The notes beneath the pieces are model-generated. The model ran no database searches and was not told the DNA's origin. It was given only the letters and a program-made list of their open reading frames with translations. Below are positions 25,755 through 35,367 of a stretch of 54,412 nt of DNA, piece after piece (positions within the stretch are counted from its first letter, which is position 1; each line of letters opens with the position of its first letter). The stretch comes from Planctomycetaceae bacterium (GTDB lineage: Bacteria > Planctomycetota > Planctomycetia > Pirellulales > Thermoguttaceae). Position numbers and translations under genes: made by a program. The stretch lies in assembly GCA_021372005.1 (NCBI GenBank), contig JAJFVC010000058.1:1-54412 (forward strand), in the 5' to 3' direction.

Positions 25755-26441
25755 TCAGCAACCTGCCTTTTTGTCCCATTTTTCCTCAGCCGCGCTTCGA
25801 CGACTGTAGCGCGGCCCCAGCCGCCACAGATCATCGCGTCGCCCCCGATCGTACTCGTAAGCGGCTCGACGCGCCACCTCGGACGCCCGTGGCGTCCAGC
25901 AGCTCGACGGCAACGTCCGAACCTGCGACGGCAGCCGACCGACCCAACGCACCAGCCCCGGTCCCGAAATGACCTGGTCCGGTGTAAGCTGCGACAACCA
26001 CGACTCGCCGTCCAGCAATCGCTCGGGCTCTCGGGGCTCGAACCAACCGTCCGAGCGTCGCGCAAAACGCCGCACCACCAACTCGCCGCGCTGGGCGTCT
26101 TGGACCACCGAAAGCTCGGCAACCTCGTCGGGCGAGCCGTCGGCGATCACGGCCAGCGTGTCGATGCCCAACAGCTCGCCGCCGGTCGCATAGGCGAACA
26201 ACTTGGCCGTGGCGATGCCGATCCGCAGACCGGTGAACGAACCGGGCCCCTGGGAGACGGCTGTCAGTTGCACGTCGTCGGGTCGCCAGCCGACTTGCCC
26301 CAACAAGTCTCGCATCGCAGGGGCCAACGACTGGGCACTCCGTTGCGAGTGACTTAACTCCATTTCCAACAAGACGTTACCGCCATCCGCGACCGCCACG
26401 CTGCCCGTTCGTTCGGTGGTTTCTAAAGCGAGAATTTTCAT
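25755..26441 (-). CDS. tsaB: tRNA threonylcarbamoyladenosine biosynthesis protein TsaB
   Basis: A 228-residue ASKHA-fold protein, partner of TsaD and TsaE in making the t6A modification at position 37 of ANN-decoding tRNAs. It opens MKILALETTERTGSVAV and contains the family hallmarks LSHSQRSAQSLAPAM, AVSQGPGSFTGLRIG and AKLFAYATGGELLGIDTLA. The length is typical. It is divergent from the metallophosphoesterase gene. Confidence 0.9.
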   Translation of the reverse strand: MKILALETTERTGSVAVADGGNVLLEMELSHSQRSAQSLAPAMRDLLGQVGWRPDDVQLTAVSQGPGSFTGLRIGIATAKLFAYATGGELLGIDTLAVIADGSPDEVAELSVVQDAQRGELVVRRFARRSDGWFEPREPERLLDGESWLSQLTPDQVISGPGLVRWVGRLPSQVRTLPSSCWTPRASEVARRAAYEYDRGRRDDLWRLGPRYSRRSAAEEKWDKKAGC

Positions 26442-26530
26442 AGGCCGTCCGCATTCGATCGCGTCGCGCGTCCCTTCGAGATTTTAACAAGATGGTCGAT
26501 TTCTCGAAACTGCACAATAGGTATCTCGAC

Positions 26531-26559
26531 TTGACCGCCGCAAAATGCGACAATACACT
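26531..26559 (+). promoter_or_regulatory. Sigma70-type promoter of the metallophosphoesterase gene
   Basis: TTGACC (26531-26536), a 17-base spacer and TACACT (26554-26559) lie about 85 bases before the GTG start. Confidence 0.55.
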
Positions 26560-26643
26560 GATGGTTTATCCTTCAGGTGCTCCCTCCCACTAGTTTATCC
26601 AGCGTCGTTCGGGGGCAGGACCGGCGACCGAAAGTTCACAAGC

Positions 26644-27393
26644 GTGAAACGAGCTCTCATCAGCGATATCCACAGCAATATCGAAAGCCTCGAGGCGGTG
26701 CTGGCCGACGTTCGAGATCAAGGCGTTTCCGAAATTTTCTGCCTCGGCGACCTGGTCGGATACGGCCCTAACCCGCGCGAGGTGATCGACGAGGCCATGA
26801 AGTGCCGCCTCTGTCTGTTGGGCAACCACGACCAAGGCGCGCTGTTCGATCCCGAGGGGTTCAATTCGGGGGCTGAACGGGCGATCTTTTGGACTCGCAG
26901 CCAACTGGAAAACGGGACCGGCTCGCCCGCCGCGCGCCAGCGTCGTTGGGATTTTCTCGGCGAGCTGCCCCGCAGCTACACGGACGGCAACATGCTGTTC
27001 GTCCACGGCTCGGCCCGAAACCCTTTGAACGAATATGTGTTTCCCGAGGACATCTACAACAAGCGGAAATTGGAGAAGATTTTCGCCTTGGTTCCGCAGT
27101 TCGTCTTTCAGGGGCACACGCACGTGCCGGGCGTGTTCACCGAAACGTTCAACTTCCTTAGTCCCGACGAGATCAACAACGAGTTTCGCTTGGGCCGCGA
27201 AAAGGCGATGATCAACATCGGTTCAGTCGGTCAGCCGCGCGACGGCGACCCCCGGGCCTGTTATGTGATTTTGGAGGATGAAGTGGTGCGGTTCCGTCGC
27301 GTGCCGTATTCGTTGGATCGGACGATCTCCAAGATTTACGAGGTGCCCGAGCTGGACAATTACCTCGGCGACCGGCTCCGCGAGGGACGATAG
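26644..27393 (+). CDS. Calcineurin-like metallophosphoesterase
   Basis: A 249-residue protein of the YfcE/DUF2437-like class. Metal-binding motifs are all visible: ISDIHSN near the start, [18 protein letters not shown], and FQGHTHVPG. The start is the GTG at 26644 ([13 protein letters not shown]), since the beta-strand carrying the first Asp-His motif must be at the N-terminus; the frame is open upstream. Substrate unknown; relatives hydrolyse phosphodiesters or dinucleotides. It is probably monocistronic with its own promoter. Confidence 0.85.
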   Translation: MKRALISDIHSNIESLEAVLADVRDQGVSEIFCLGDLVGYGPNPREVIDEAMKCRLCLLGNHDQGALFDPEGFNSGAERAIFWTRSQLENGTGSPAARQRRWDFLGELPRSYTDGNMLFVHGSARNPLNEYVFPEDIYNKRKLEKIFALVPQFVFQGHTHVPGVFTETFNFLSPDEINNEFRLGREKAMINIGSVGQPRDGDPRACYVILEDEVVRFRRVPYSLDRTISKIYEVPELDNYLGDRLREGR

Positions 27394-27534
27394 CCGTTTA
27401 TTTTTTCGACCGAACCTTTTTTGACCGAGAGATGACCAACCGCGGATGAATGCAGATTGACGCCGATTCGTGGTGCGAGCGTGTTGCGACGAAGTTCGCC
27501 ACTCCGAGTTTTGCGTTCCTCTGCGTCGGTCCGC

Positions 27535-27568
27535 GGTTTTTTCGTACGCCGAACGTGACGAAAAAACC
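27535..27568 (+). terminator. Hairpin with T-rich stem before yidC
   Basis: GGTTTTTTCGT (27535-27545) pairs perfectly with ACGAAAAAACC (27558-27568) over a 12-base loop. Because the T and A runs are in the stem it could act weakly in either direction, or be a leader structure for yidC, whose start is 43 bases away. Confidence 0.4.
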
Positions 27569-27610
27569 TTGGGGCCGCCGTCCGAGCGGGGATTGATTCA
27601 GGAAACGATT

Positions 27611-30220
27611 ATGGAACGACGTTTTGTCCTATTCCTTGTTCTTTCGTTCGTCATTCTGGCTGTTTCGTACAGTCTGACGCCGCAGCGTCCCAAGAAGGCG
27701 ACGTCTCAACAAGCCCCAAACGCCAAGTCGGCGACGACCGAACCGAAACAATCGGCCGCGGAGCCGAAAGCGTCGACGACCCCATCGTCGAAGAAGGCCG
27801 CCGCTGAAAAACGCGAGGACAAGAAAAAGGCCGCAGCAACGATCCAAGCCGAACCCGAGTCGCCGGAGCATTGGATCACGCTCGGCTCGGCCGATCCGAA
27901 GGCCCCGTATCGCATGTTGGTCACGTTGACCAATCGTGGGGCGGCCGTTACGCGAATCGAACTGAACAGCCCGCACTCGAGCTACTGCGACATCGACGAC
28001 CGCAGCGGCTACTTGGGCCACGTGGCGATCGATTCGGCCTTCCGCGGCGGCTGCCTGGTGCAAGTCGTGGGGGCCGGCACGCCCGCGGATGAGGCCGGTC
28101 TGAAACCCGGCGACGTAATGACCGGCCTTGAAACCTCGAGGAAGAAATACACGATCACCGATCGTCCATCGCTCGAAGCCGCGTTGGCCGGTACGCGGCC
28201 CAAGCAGACCGTAACGCTTTCGATCCTGCGCAATGGTCAGCCCAAGACGCTGCCGCCGGTCAAATTGCGACGCCGTCCGCTGGAAGTGGTCAAGCCGGAG
28301 AACGGCGATCCGCTGTCGATGCTGTTGACGCTCGACCGCGTCGACGATCTGAAGCTGTCAACGCAATGGGCTCGAGACGTAGCCGTCTACCGACTGTCCG
28401 ACGAGTTGAAGCTCAGCCACCAAGAGTTGGCCGATCTGGACCTGAACGACGTGCGGCTTGCGCCGGACAGCGGCAAGCTGCGAGTCCGAGCCGAAGACCC
28501 CGACGTTCGCCAGTGGGTCTCGCTGTCCGAGGCCGCCCGTCATGCGATGAACGCCTGGCAGACGCAGCGCGGCGATCAGCCCGGTCCGCTGTTCCTGACG
28601 CTGCCGTGCAACGAATCGGGCGAACGGCTCACGGCTGCCGACATTCGCCGCATTGTCGTCCGCGTGCGCACCGAGGAGCAGGAGTCGGGGCAGACCGGCG
28701 CGTTCGCCGAATTGGACGGCGTCAACCTGCGTCACGGAACATGGCGACTCATCGAGCATGACGTCGATCACGCCGTGTTTCGTCGAACGTTGCCGCAATT
28801 CGGGCTGGAGTTGACGAAAATCTACCGGCTGGTCCGCGTACCCGAGGCGTCGCAGCAAAACGACGATTTTCCGGCATATCATCTGGAGTTCGACGTCGAG
28901 ATTCGCAACGTCAGCGGCGAGGCCCGCACGGTGGCCTATCGGCTCGACGGGCCGACGGGCCTGCCGACCGAAGGCTACTGGTACGCCACGCGCGTCACGC
29001 GCACCGGCGGGTCGGGCCTCCGCGATTTCATCATTTCGTTCAACAACGAGACGCCGGGCATGGTCGGCGCCATAACGATCGCCGGCGACAAGCCCGAACT
29101 GCCTCGGCCCGACAAATCGCTCACCTATGTTGGCGTCGACGCCCAGTATTTTTCGGCGGTGTTGATGCCGCAACGCAAGAATCCGGCCGACATTTGGTTC
29201 GACGAATTGATGCCGATCCGCGTCGGCCGAGTCGACCAGAAACATCCGAACCTGACCGACGTCTCGTGCCGGCTGGTCGGCGTGGCGACGCCGCTGCGGC
29301 CCGACGGAAAATTGGTGAACCGTTTCAAGCTGTTCGCCGGTCCCAAAAAGCCGTCACTGTTGGAAAACTCTAAATACCGACTTGGCGATCTCATTTATTT
29401 CGGGTGGCCGATTTTCGCCGCGGTGGCGGTGCCGTTGACCTACGTGTTGCACGGGTTCTTTTTCGTCGTGCGCAACTACGGACTGGCGATCATCCTGCTG
29501 ACGGCGTTCGTGCGCGGCTGCATGTTCCCGCTAAGCCGCAAGCAGACGCTGGGCATGCAAAAGATGCAACAGTTGCAGCCCGAGATCAAAAAGATTCAGG
29601 AAAAACATAAAAACAATCCCGAAGCCCGGACCAAGGCTCAGCAAGAGCTTTTCCGCAAACACAACTACAATCCGCTGGCCGGCTGCCTGCCGATTTTTAT
29701 CCAGATCCCGGTGTTCATGGGGCTGTATCGAGCGTTGATGGTGGCGATCGAGCTGCGCGACGCGCCCTTGATTTCGCATGGCGTGCGATGGTGCTCGAAT
29801 CTGGCCGCCCCCGACATGCTGTTCAGTTGGCAGGCGTTCATGCCGAACTTCATCGTCAACGGGCCGGGCATGTTTTGGCTCGGACCCTACTTCAATCTGC
29901 TGCCGATTCTGACGATCGTGCTGTTCATCTGGCAACAGAAGGTGCTCACGCCGCCGGCCGCCGACGAACAGGCCGCAATGCAGCAGAAGATGATGCAGTA
30001 CATGATGATCTTCATGGGCCTGCTGTTCTACAAAGTAGCCAGCGGGCTGTGCATCTACTTTGTGGCGTCGAGCTTGTGGAGCATCGCCGAGCGGCAGTTT
30101 TTGCCAAAACCGCTGCCGCCGGCCGGTGGAGCCGAGACTCGCGCACAGGTCAAAGCCCGGGCGCGTCAGGCCGCCGAAGACGCCGCCAAGACGAAAAAAA
30201 AGAGCTGGTGGAAGAAGTAA
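27611..30220 (+). CDS. yidC: Membrane protein insertase YidC with inserted PDZ and extra domain
   Basis: An 869-residue insertase, far longer than the roughly 550 of proteobacterial YidC. One N-terminal membrane helix (FVLFLVLSFVILAVSYSL) and an Ala/Lys-rich linker lead into the periplasmic P1 domain (PYRMLVTLTNRGAAVTRIEL). P1 is then interrupted: residues 143-218 are PDZ-like (GTPADEAGLKPGDVMTGLE), and 240-355 resemble a degenerate tyrosine-recombinase catalytic fold. P1 resumes near 370. The conserved C-terminal core has the groove Arg in TAFVRGCMFPLSRKQ, then QQLQPEIKKIQEKHKNN, NPLAGCLPIFIQIPVFMGLY and a basic tail. It inserts and folds inner-membrane proteins with or without SecYEG. The start ATG at 27611 follows AGGAAACGATT. 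Confidence 0.92.
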   Translation: MERRFVLFLVLSFVILAVSYSLTPQRPKKATSQQAPNAKSATTEPKQSAAEPKASTTPSSKKAAAEKREDKKKAAATIQAEPESPEHWITLGSADPKAPYRMLVTLTNRGAAVTRIELNSPHSSYCDIDDRSGYLGHVAIDSAFRGGCLVQVVGAGTPADEAGLKPGDVMTGLETSRKKYTITDRPSLEAALAGTRPKQTVTLSILRNGQPKTLPPVKLRRRPLEVVKPENGDPLSMLLTLDRVDDLKLSTQWARDVAVYRLSDELKLSHQELADLDLNDVRLAPDSGKLRVRAEDPDVRQWVSLSEAARHAMNAWQTQRGDQPGPLFLTLPCNESGERLTAADIRRIVVRVRTEEQESGQTGAFAELDGVNLRHGTWRLIEHDVDHAVFRRTLPQFGLELTKIYRLVRVPEASQQNDDFPAYHLEFDVEIRNVSGEARTVAYRLDGPTGLPTEGYWYATRVTRTGGSGLRDFIISFNNETPGMVGAITIAGDKPELPRPDKSLTYVGVDAQYFSAVLMPQRKNPADIWFDELMPIRVGRVDQKHPNLTDVSCRLVGVATPLRPDGKLVNRFKLFAGPKKPSLLENSKYRLGDLIYFGWPIFAAVAVPLTYVLHGFFFVVRNYGLAIILLTAFVRGCMFPLSRKQTLGMQKMQQLQPEIKKIQEKHKNNPEARTKAQQELFRKHNYNPLAGCLPIFIQIPVFMGLYRALMVAIELRDAPLISHGVRWCSNLAAPDMLFSWQAFMPNFIVNGPGMFWLGPYFNLLPILTIVLFIWQQKVLTPPAADEQAAMQQKMMQYMMIFMGLLFYKVASGLCIYFVASSLWSIAERQFLPKPLPPAGGAETRAQVKARARQAAEDAAKTKKKSWWKK

Positions 30221-30241
30221 TCGCGCGGCGACGCCCTCGGC

Positions 30242-30655
30242 TCACACGCGCATCACGTCCAATTGCGACCGAATCGCCTCCAACGGCACCAACCGGCCGT
30301 GATTGCAACCGCGGCACCGTTCGGCGGCGTCTTGCCAAGCCTCGGGCGACGCCAGATTCGACGCCCAAAACGGCCATGTCCGACACTGGCGGGGCCGCGC
30401 GGCGTACACCTGGCAGACGCGTTTCTCGCCGTCGAAAAACACGCAATCGCCGTTGCTCCACTCGACCAGGCTCTTTCGGATCCCGACCTTGCGGACGTAG
30501 CGCCGCTCGAACTCGGGCACGTCGACGCCGACCGCCGCGGCCAACGTTTCAATCTCCGATTTGTTGACCCACACATAGCCCGGCGCCCCGGTGCAGCAAT
30601 CGCCGCAGCCGGCGCACGAAAACTTCAGCCCATCGCAAAACCACGGATCGCTCAC
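30242..30655 (-). CDS. YkgJ-family cysteine cluster protein
   Basis: A 137-residue protein with the family's metal-binding cysteines: FSCAGCGDCCTGAPGYVWV at the start, VCQVYAARPRQCRTWPFW in the middle and CRGCN near the end. These bind zinc or an Fe-S centre; the function of the family is not established. The GTG start at 30655 overlaps the stop of the upstream oxidase gene (GTGA), so both are translated from one mRNA. Confidence 0.8.
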   Translation of the reverse strand: MSDPWFCDGLKFSCAGCGDCCTGAPGYVWVNKSEIETLAAAVGVDVPEFERRYVRKVGIRKSLVEWSNGDCVFFDGEKRVCQVYAARPRQCRTWPFWASNLASPEAWQDAAERCRGCNHGRLVPLEAIRSQLDVMRV

Positions 30656-33600
30656 GTTGCCGTCCACTCCTCGCCCGACGAAACCAACAGGCGAGCGACT
30701 TCGGGCATCAGTCCGTACGCCAGGGCCAACAGTTTGACCGGATGGAGCGTCGGTTTGGCCGCGCCTTGCTCCATTTGAATTTTGCACGCGCTGCACTCGG
30801 TCGCCCCGGCCTGAATCGACGGGTCGCGCAACCGGGAGATCAGCTTCCAGCCGGCCCGGAGACTGTTGCGGTAATTTTTGTGCAGCAGGCCATACGTGCC
30901 GGCCATGCCGCAACAACCGGCCTCGACCTCGCGCAACCGCACGCCGGGAATCAGCCCCAAAAGCTGCCGCCCGGGCGAGCCGACGTCCAACGCACGCAAA
31001 TGACACGGCAGATGATAGCCGACGGCCAGATTGAGCGGTCGAAAATCGAGCTGCAATTGTCCGCGCGCGTGCATTTGCCAGAGATATTCGCAGGCGTCGC
31101 TGCTGTGGGCCGCCACCAGTCGGGCGTCGTCCTCGTCGATCAACTGCGGGTATTCGTGGCGCAGGCACAACGCCGCAGCCGGCTCGGTCGTCACGACGTG
31201 ATAGCCCTGGCGGACCGCCTCGGCCAGCGTCGCAACGTTGCGCTCGGCCAGACGCCGGGCGTGATCGATCGCGCCGGCCGCGATCGACGGCATGCCCGCC
31301 GGCCGCTGCTCCGGAGGCACATAGACCGCCACGCCGTTGTGTTCCAACACGGCCACGGCGGCGTCGGCCAACTGCGGGTCGAAATAGTTCGCGTAGACGT
31401 CGACAAAGTAGAGCACTTTTTGTGAACCGCGACGCGACGGACGCGTTCCATGACGCCGAGCCGTGCGACGCAAAAAGTTGCGTGCGCTAACCCGTGGCAG
31501 CTTCCGCCCCTGAGAGATGCCGAACGTCTTCTCCAAAAGCCATCGCATCTGACGGTTGGCCAGCGCCCAGTTGACCGGCGCCGACGCGACGCCCGCCATG
31601 CCGCCGAGCAGATCAAGCCGCGTCATGGCCCAATCGGCCAGCGACAGCCCGTTGGCCGCGACAAACGCGCCTTTGCTTTCACGCATCAGCCGCGGCACAT
31701 CCACGCCCGCCGAACACTCCAGCCGACAACTATGGCAATGCACGCACAGATCGACAATCGTCTTGAACTCGTCGCTAGTCAACAGATGCAGATCGAGTTG
31801 GCCGGTCAACACGCCGCGAATCAGATTCGCCTTGGCCCTGGGCGACGCCTCTTCGGCCAGCGCAAACCGAAAAATCGGACACATCCGATCGCCGGGCGAC
31901 TGCGTTCGGCACTCTCCGCAGCGATTGCAGTCGGACACCGGACTGTGAACTCGCGCAGGATCCCAATTCAATTGCAGCTCGACCAGATTCCGCAGCGAGG
32001 GCGAGGACGATTCCTCGGTCGCGGCGGCCGCGGCGGGCTCCTCGACGTCTGATTTCTCCGGTTTTGGCGAGGGCGACTGCAACGGTGGGCACAAGTATCG
32101 CGTCAGCAGCTCGGGATCATCGCCGACGATCTTGCCGGGGTTCAAGATGTTTTGCGGATCGAAAATCCGTTTAACTTCGACGAATACGTCATAGAGCGGC
32201 CCGGCCTGATTGCGTAGAAACGGCGTCCGGCTCAGCCCACAGGCGTGCTCGCCGCCGAGAATGCCGCCAACGGCCGCCACCTCTTGGTATAATTCGTCGG
32301 CCAATCGCCGCATGCGCTCCACATCCTCGGGATTCGACAGATCGAGGAACGGCTGAATGTGCAACTGGCCGTGCCCGGCGTGACAAAACAGCGCCGCCGT
32401 GACCAGATTCCGTTTGAGCACATTTTGAAGCCGAACCACAAAATCGGCCATCGCGTCGGGCGGCACCGCCACGTCGTCCACCACCGGCACCGGACGACTC
32501 GGCCCCTTCAGCCGATACAACGTCGGCCGCACCCGGTCGATCAGGTGCCAAAACATCGCGATTTCTTCCTCTTCAAACGCCTGACGCGCCCCGAACGCCA
32601 GACGCTTTTGATGCCAAAGCTCGTCGACCATCCGGCGGACCTGGTCGCGGATCTCCAGCGGGTCGTCGCCCTCTTGTTCGACGAGCAAGACGGCTTCGGC
32701 CTCGGAGGGAATCAACTGATTGAACCGCGGCTCGCCCTCCCGAGCGAGACTGATGTGCCGGCGATCGACCAAGTCGCACGCCGTCGGCTGGAACGGTAAA
32801 ATGTCGAGCGCCGTCCGCGCGGCTTTTTCCACGCTGTCGAACATCAACAGCGCCATACCGCGATGACGCGCCAACGGGTCGGTGTTCAACAGCGCCTCGG
32901 TGACCAGCGCCAACGTGCCTTCCGAACCGGTCAGCAGCGCCGCCAGATCGAGAGAGTCGTCGCCCAACACACCGGCCAAATGATATCCGCAGTGACTCAG
33001 CGGCCCCGGCAGCCGCCCTTGGCGAATCACGTCGGCCCGCTCTCGCAACAGCGAGGCCACTTGATTGATCAGATCGCGTTTTCTCGGGATCGTACTGACA
33101 CTTTGCCCGTCGACCAACGGTTCGCTGCCCAACTCCAAAACCTGGCCGTCGGCCAACACGACCTGTAAACTCTGCACGTGTCGCCGGGTCGATCCGTATT
33201 TGAGCCGCCGACTGCCGGCCGCATCAACCGCGATCATGCTGCCGATCGTCGTCATGGCGCTGGTGGTCGGATCGGGCCCAAACAGTCTGCCCGCGCGGCG
33301 CAACTGCCAGTTCAATCGCTCGTGCACGATGCCCGCCTGCACGCGGACCCGAGGCCCATCCTGCCGGATGATCCGATGCAGATGCGTCGAGAAGTCGACG
33401 CAGAGGCCCGGCCCAAGCGATTCGCCGGCCACCCCCGTCCCCGCGCCTCGAGCGTGAACGGGGATGCGTTTTTGCGCAGCGTATTGAACGCACGCCGCAA
33501 CGTCGGCCGAACAACGGGGCCGTACGACGCCTTGCGGTCGAATTTCGTAGATGCTGGCGTCGGAGGCGGACAACTGCAAAAAGACGTCGTCGCAGCGAAC

Positions 33601-33666
33601 CTCGCCCGTGACGAGCCCGCGCAGATCGTCCTGAATGCGTTCTCGCTGCTGATCGAGTGGGCTCAT
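30652..33666 (-). CDS. FAD-linked oxidase fused to Fe-S/CCG domains (GlcD-GlcF-like)
   Basis: A 1004-residue fusion resembling glycolate or D-lactate dehydrogenases. Residues 40-220 form the PCMH-type FAD domain (VPVHARGAGTGVAGESLG, then FGPDPTTSAMTTIGSMIAV), and 220-530 the C-terminal FAD-oxidase domain. After an acidic linker come two [4Fe-4S] motifs (CNRCGECRTQSPGDRMCP and CVHCHSCRLECSAGVDVP), then two CCG modules with CHLRAL and GCCGMAGTYG. Electrons from a 2-hydroxyacid would pass through FAD and Fe-S to the quinone pool. I chose the ATG at 33666; the longer frame overlaps folE without similarity. The substrate cannot be read from sequence. Confidence 0.85.
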   Translation of the reverse strand: MSPLDQQRERIQDDLRGLVTGEVRCDDVFLQLSASDASIYEIRPQGVVRPRCSADVAACVQYAAQKRIPVHARGAGTGVAGESLGPGLCVDFSTHLHRIIRQDGPRVRVQAGIVHERLNWQLRRAGRLFGPDPTTSAMTTIGSMIAVDAAGSRRLKYGSTRRHVQSLQVVLADGQVLELGSEPLVDGQSVSTIPRKRDLINQVASLLRERADVIRQGRLPGPLSHCGYHLAGVLGDDSLDLAALLTGSEGTLALVTEALLNTDPLARHRGMALLMFDSVEKAARTALDILPFQPTACDLVDRRHISLAREGEPRFNQLIPSEAEAVLLVEQEGDDPLEIRDQVRRMVDELWHQKRLAFGARQAFEEEEIAMFWHLIDRVRPTLYRLKGPSRPVPVVDDVAVPPDAMADFVVRLQNVLKRNLVTAALFCHAGHGQLHIQPFLDLSNPEDVERMRRLADELYQEVAAVGGILGGEHACGLSRTPFLRNQAGPLYDVFVEVKRIFDPQNILNPGKIVGDDPELLTRYLCPPLQSPSPKPEKSDVEEPAAAAATEESSSPSLRNLVELQLNWDPARVHSPVSDCNRCGECRTQSPGDRMCPIFRFALAEEASPRAKANLIRGVLTGQLDLHLLTSDEFKTIVDLCVHCHSCRLECSAGVDVPRLMRESKGAFVAANGLSLADWAMTRLDLLGGMAGVASAPVNWALANRQMRWLLEKTFGISQGRKLPRVSARNFLRRTARRHGTRPSRRGSQKVLYFVDVYANYFDPQLADAAVAVLEHNGVAVYVPPEQRPAGMPSIAAGAIDHARRLAERNVATLAEAVRQGYHVVTTEPAAALCLRHEYPQLIDEDDARLVAAHSSDACEYLWQMHARGQLQLDFRPLNLAVGYHLPCHLRALDVGSPGRQLLGLIPGVRLREVEAGCCGMAGTYGLLHKNYRNSLRAGWKLISRLRDPSIQAGATECSACKIQMEQGAAKPTLHPVKLLALAYGLMPEVARLLVSSGEEWTAT

Positions 33667-33764
33667 GCGTCGCCCTTTGCGGCTTTCGAGCCGCCGTCTC
33701 TGTCGACTAGTTCGTACGCCGCCGTTTCCGAGTCGCAGAACCTTCCGTCTCCCACGGAACGCAC

Positions 33765-34406
33765 CTAACGATTTCCATAGATCAGCGTCATCAACTCGGC
33801 GCGGGTCGACGCTTTGTCGCGGAAACAGCCCTTCATGGCCGACGTGACGCAGACCGACCCCGGCTTGCGAACGCCGCGGATGGTCATACACGTGTGGACC
33901 GCCTCGACCACGACGGCCACGCCCTTGGCCTGCAACTCCTCGACCAACAGGTTGGCGATCTCTTCGGTCATACGTTCTTGCACCTGCGGACGCCGCGCGA
34001 CCTCCTCGACCACCCGGGCCAACTTGCTCAACCCGATCACCCGCTTGCCAGGCAAATAGGCCACATGCGCCGTGCCCATGAACGGCAACATGTGATGCTC
34101 GCACATGCTGTTGAAGCTGATGTCGCGCACCAACACCACTTCGTCGCACGTCTCGGTGAAGAACTTGCGCAGATGGCGACGCGGATCACGATGCAGCCCG
34201 TCGAACAGCTCGGAATACATGCGGGCGACCCGCGTCGGAGTCTCTCGCAATCCTTCGCGGTCCGGATCCTCGCCGATAGCCAGCAAAATCTCGCGCACCG
34301 CGCGGACAATCCGCGGTTGATCCACTTGAGACAAATCCGAACGGCCCCGCCGGTCGTCGCTTTCGGCGTCCAGGCTGCCGGTTTCTTGATCGCTAATGCA
34401 AGACAC
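33765..34406 (-). CDS. folE: GTP cyclohydrolase I
   Basis: A 213-residue enzyme converting GTP to 7,8-dihydroneopterin triphosphate, entry to folate and, through QueD-type proteins, queuosine. Zinc and catalytic residues are visible in SMCEHHMLPFMG and HTCMTIRGVRK, plus GLSKLARVVEEVARRPQVQE. The start is taken as the GTG at 34406, with AAGGA nine bases upstream; the open frame goes 21 codons further. A QueD-like gene lies 14 kb away, so the pathway is only partly represented here. Confidence 0.92.
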   Translation of the reverse strand: MSCISDQETGSLDAESDDRRGRSDLSQVDQPRIVRAVREILLAIGEDPDREGLRETPTRVARMYSELFDGLHRDPRRHLRKFFTETCDEVVLVRDISFNSMCEHHMLPFMGTAHVAYLPGKRVIGLSKLARVVEEVARRPQVQERMTEEIANLLVEELQAKGVAVVVEAVHTCMTIRGVRKPGSVCVTSAMKGCFRDKASTRAELMTLIYGNR

Positions 34407-34496
34407 GGTGAAAAATCCTTTGTTTTTTCTGACAGTCAACAAAATCTCAACCATTCCTACGGAATTCATTCATCTTAAGAGCCAGGCCGGCGGCTG

Positions 34497-35198
34497 TCAA
34501 TTCACGCTGAATGCGGGCGGAAACGACGCCGAGGCTCGATCCGCCGCCTCAACACCGGCCTGGGCGAGATGAGTCAGCAGCAATTCGGCCCGCCGGCACA
34601 CGTTTAATTCGCTGAGCAACCGTTGTTTGGCGGCAAGCGGGCTGTCGAGCATGTAGCCGATCACGTCGGTCAGCACGCCCAGCGGGACGTCGTCGCCCAG
34701 CAGTTGATCGACCTGTTCCTGAACCTCGGGCAACGAGGGCAGCAACGGCGTCACCGCCTCGCACAACCGGCGACGCAGGGTCGATTGCTGGGCCGTCGTG
34801 GACGCCGGATAGTGGTCGTCGCATAGTTCGACCATCGCCTCGCGGAACTGATGCAATGGCTTGATTTCTCGGACCAGCCGAATCCGACGCACTCCCAACA
34901 ACAACACATTGTAGGTCCCGTCGGCCAACCGATGGTACGTCGTGATATGCCCCAAGCAAGCCATCGCATAGAGCAAAGGACGCCCTTCGTAATTGGCCTC
35001 CCAACCGGGCGCGAGCATCGCCATGGCAACCAGCCGATCGCCGGCCAGCGCGTGCTCAAGCAGTTCCCGATACCGCGGCTCGAAAACGCGCAAAGGCTGC
35101 ATCACATGCGGAAACAACACCAAATTCGGCAGCGGGAACACCCGGACCTTGCCCGAGAAACGTTCCAGCGCGTGCGTCAACTCGTCGAACATCGCCAT
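34497..35198 (-). CDS. LON substrate-binding-domain protein
   Basis: A 233-residue protein made of the N-terminal domain of Lon protease alone, without ATPase or peptidase. Hallmarks are VFPLPNLVLFPHVMQPLRVFEPRYRE, read in parts, and later a helical bundle (EVQEQVDQLLGDDVPLGVL). Such stand-alone proteins are widespread and their role is unclear; they may recruit unfolded substrates. The ATG at 35198 has an AGGAG site nine bases upstream. It precedes folE on the same strand by 90 bases. Confidence 0.85.
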   Translation of the reverse strand: MAMFDELTHALERFSGKVRVFPLPNLVLFPHVMQPLRVFEPRYRELLEHALAGDRLVAMAMLAPGWEANYEGRPLLYAMACLGHITTYHRLADGTYNVLLLGVRRIRLVREIKPLHQFREAMVELCDDHYPASTTAQQSTLRRRLCEAVTPLLPSLPEVQEQVDQLLGDDVPLGVLTDVIGYMLDSPLAAKQRLLSELNVCRRAELLLTHLAQAGVEAADRASASFPPAFSVN

Positions 35199-35367
35199 GA
35201 TGAACGGCTCCTCATCCATCAAAATTATAGGGGGATGCCGTGTCCGAGGCCAATCGGGCCGGCGTATCGGTCGGTCCCTTGACAGACGCGGCCACTGGGG
35301 GTGACAATCCCGTTTTCCGCCCAATGCGATTTTCACGACTCCTCTTTTTTTTCAGCTTTCCGCCGCC

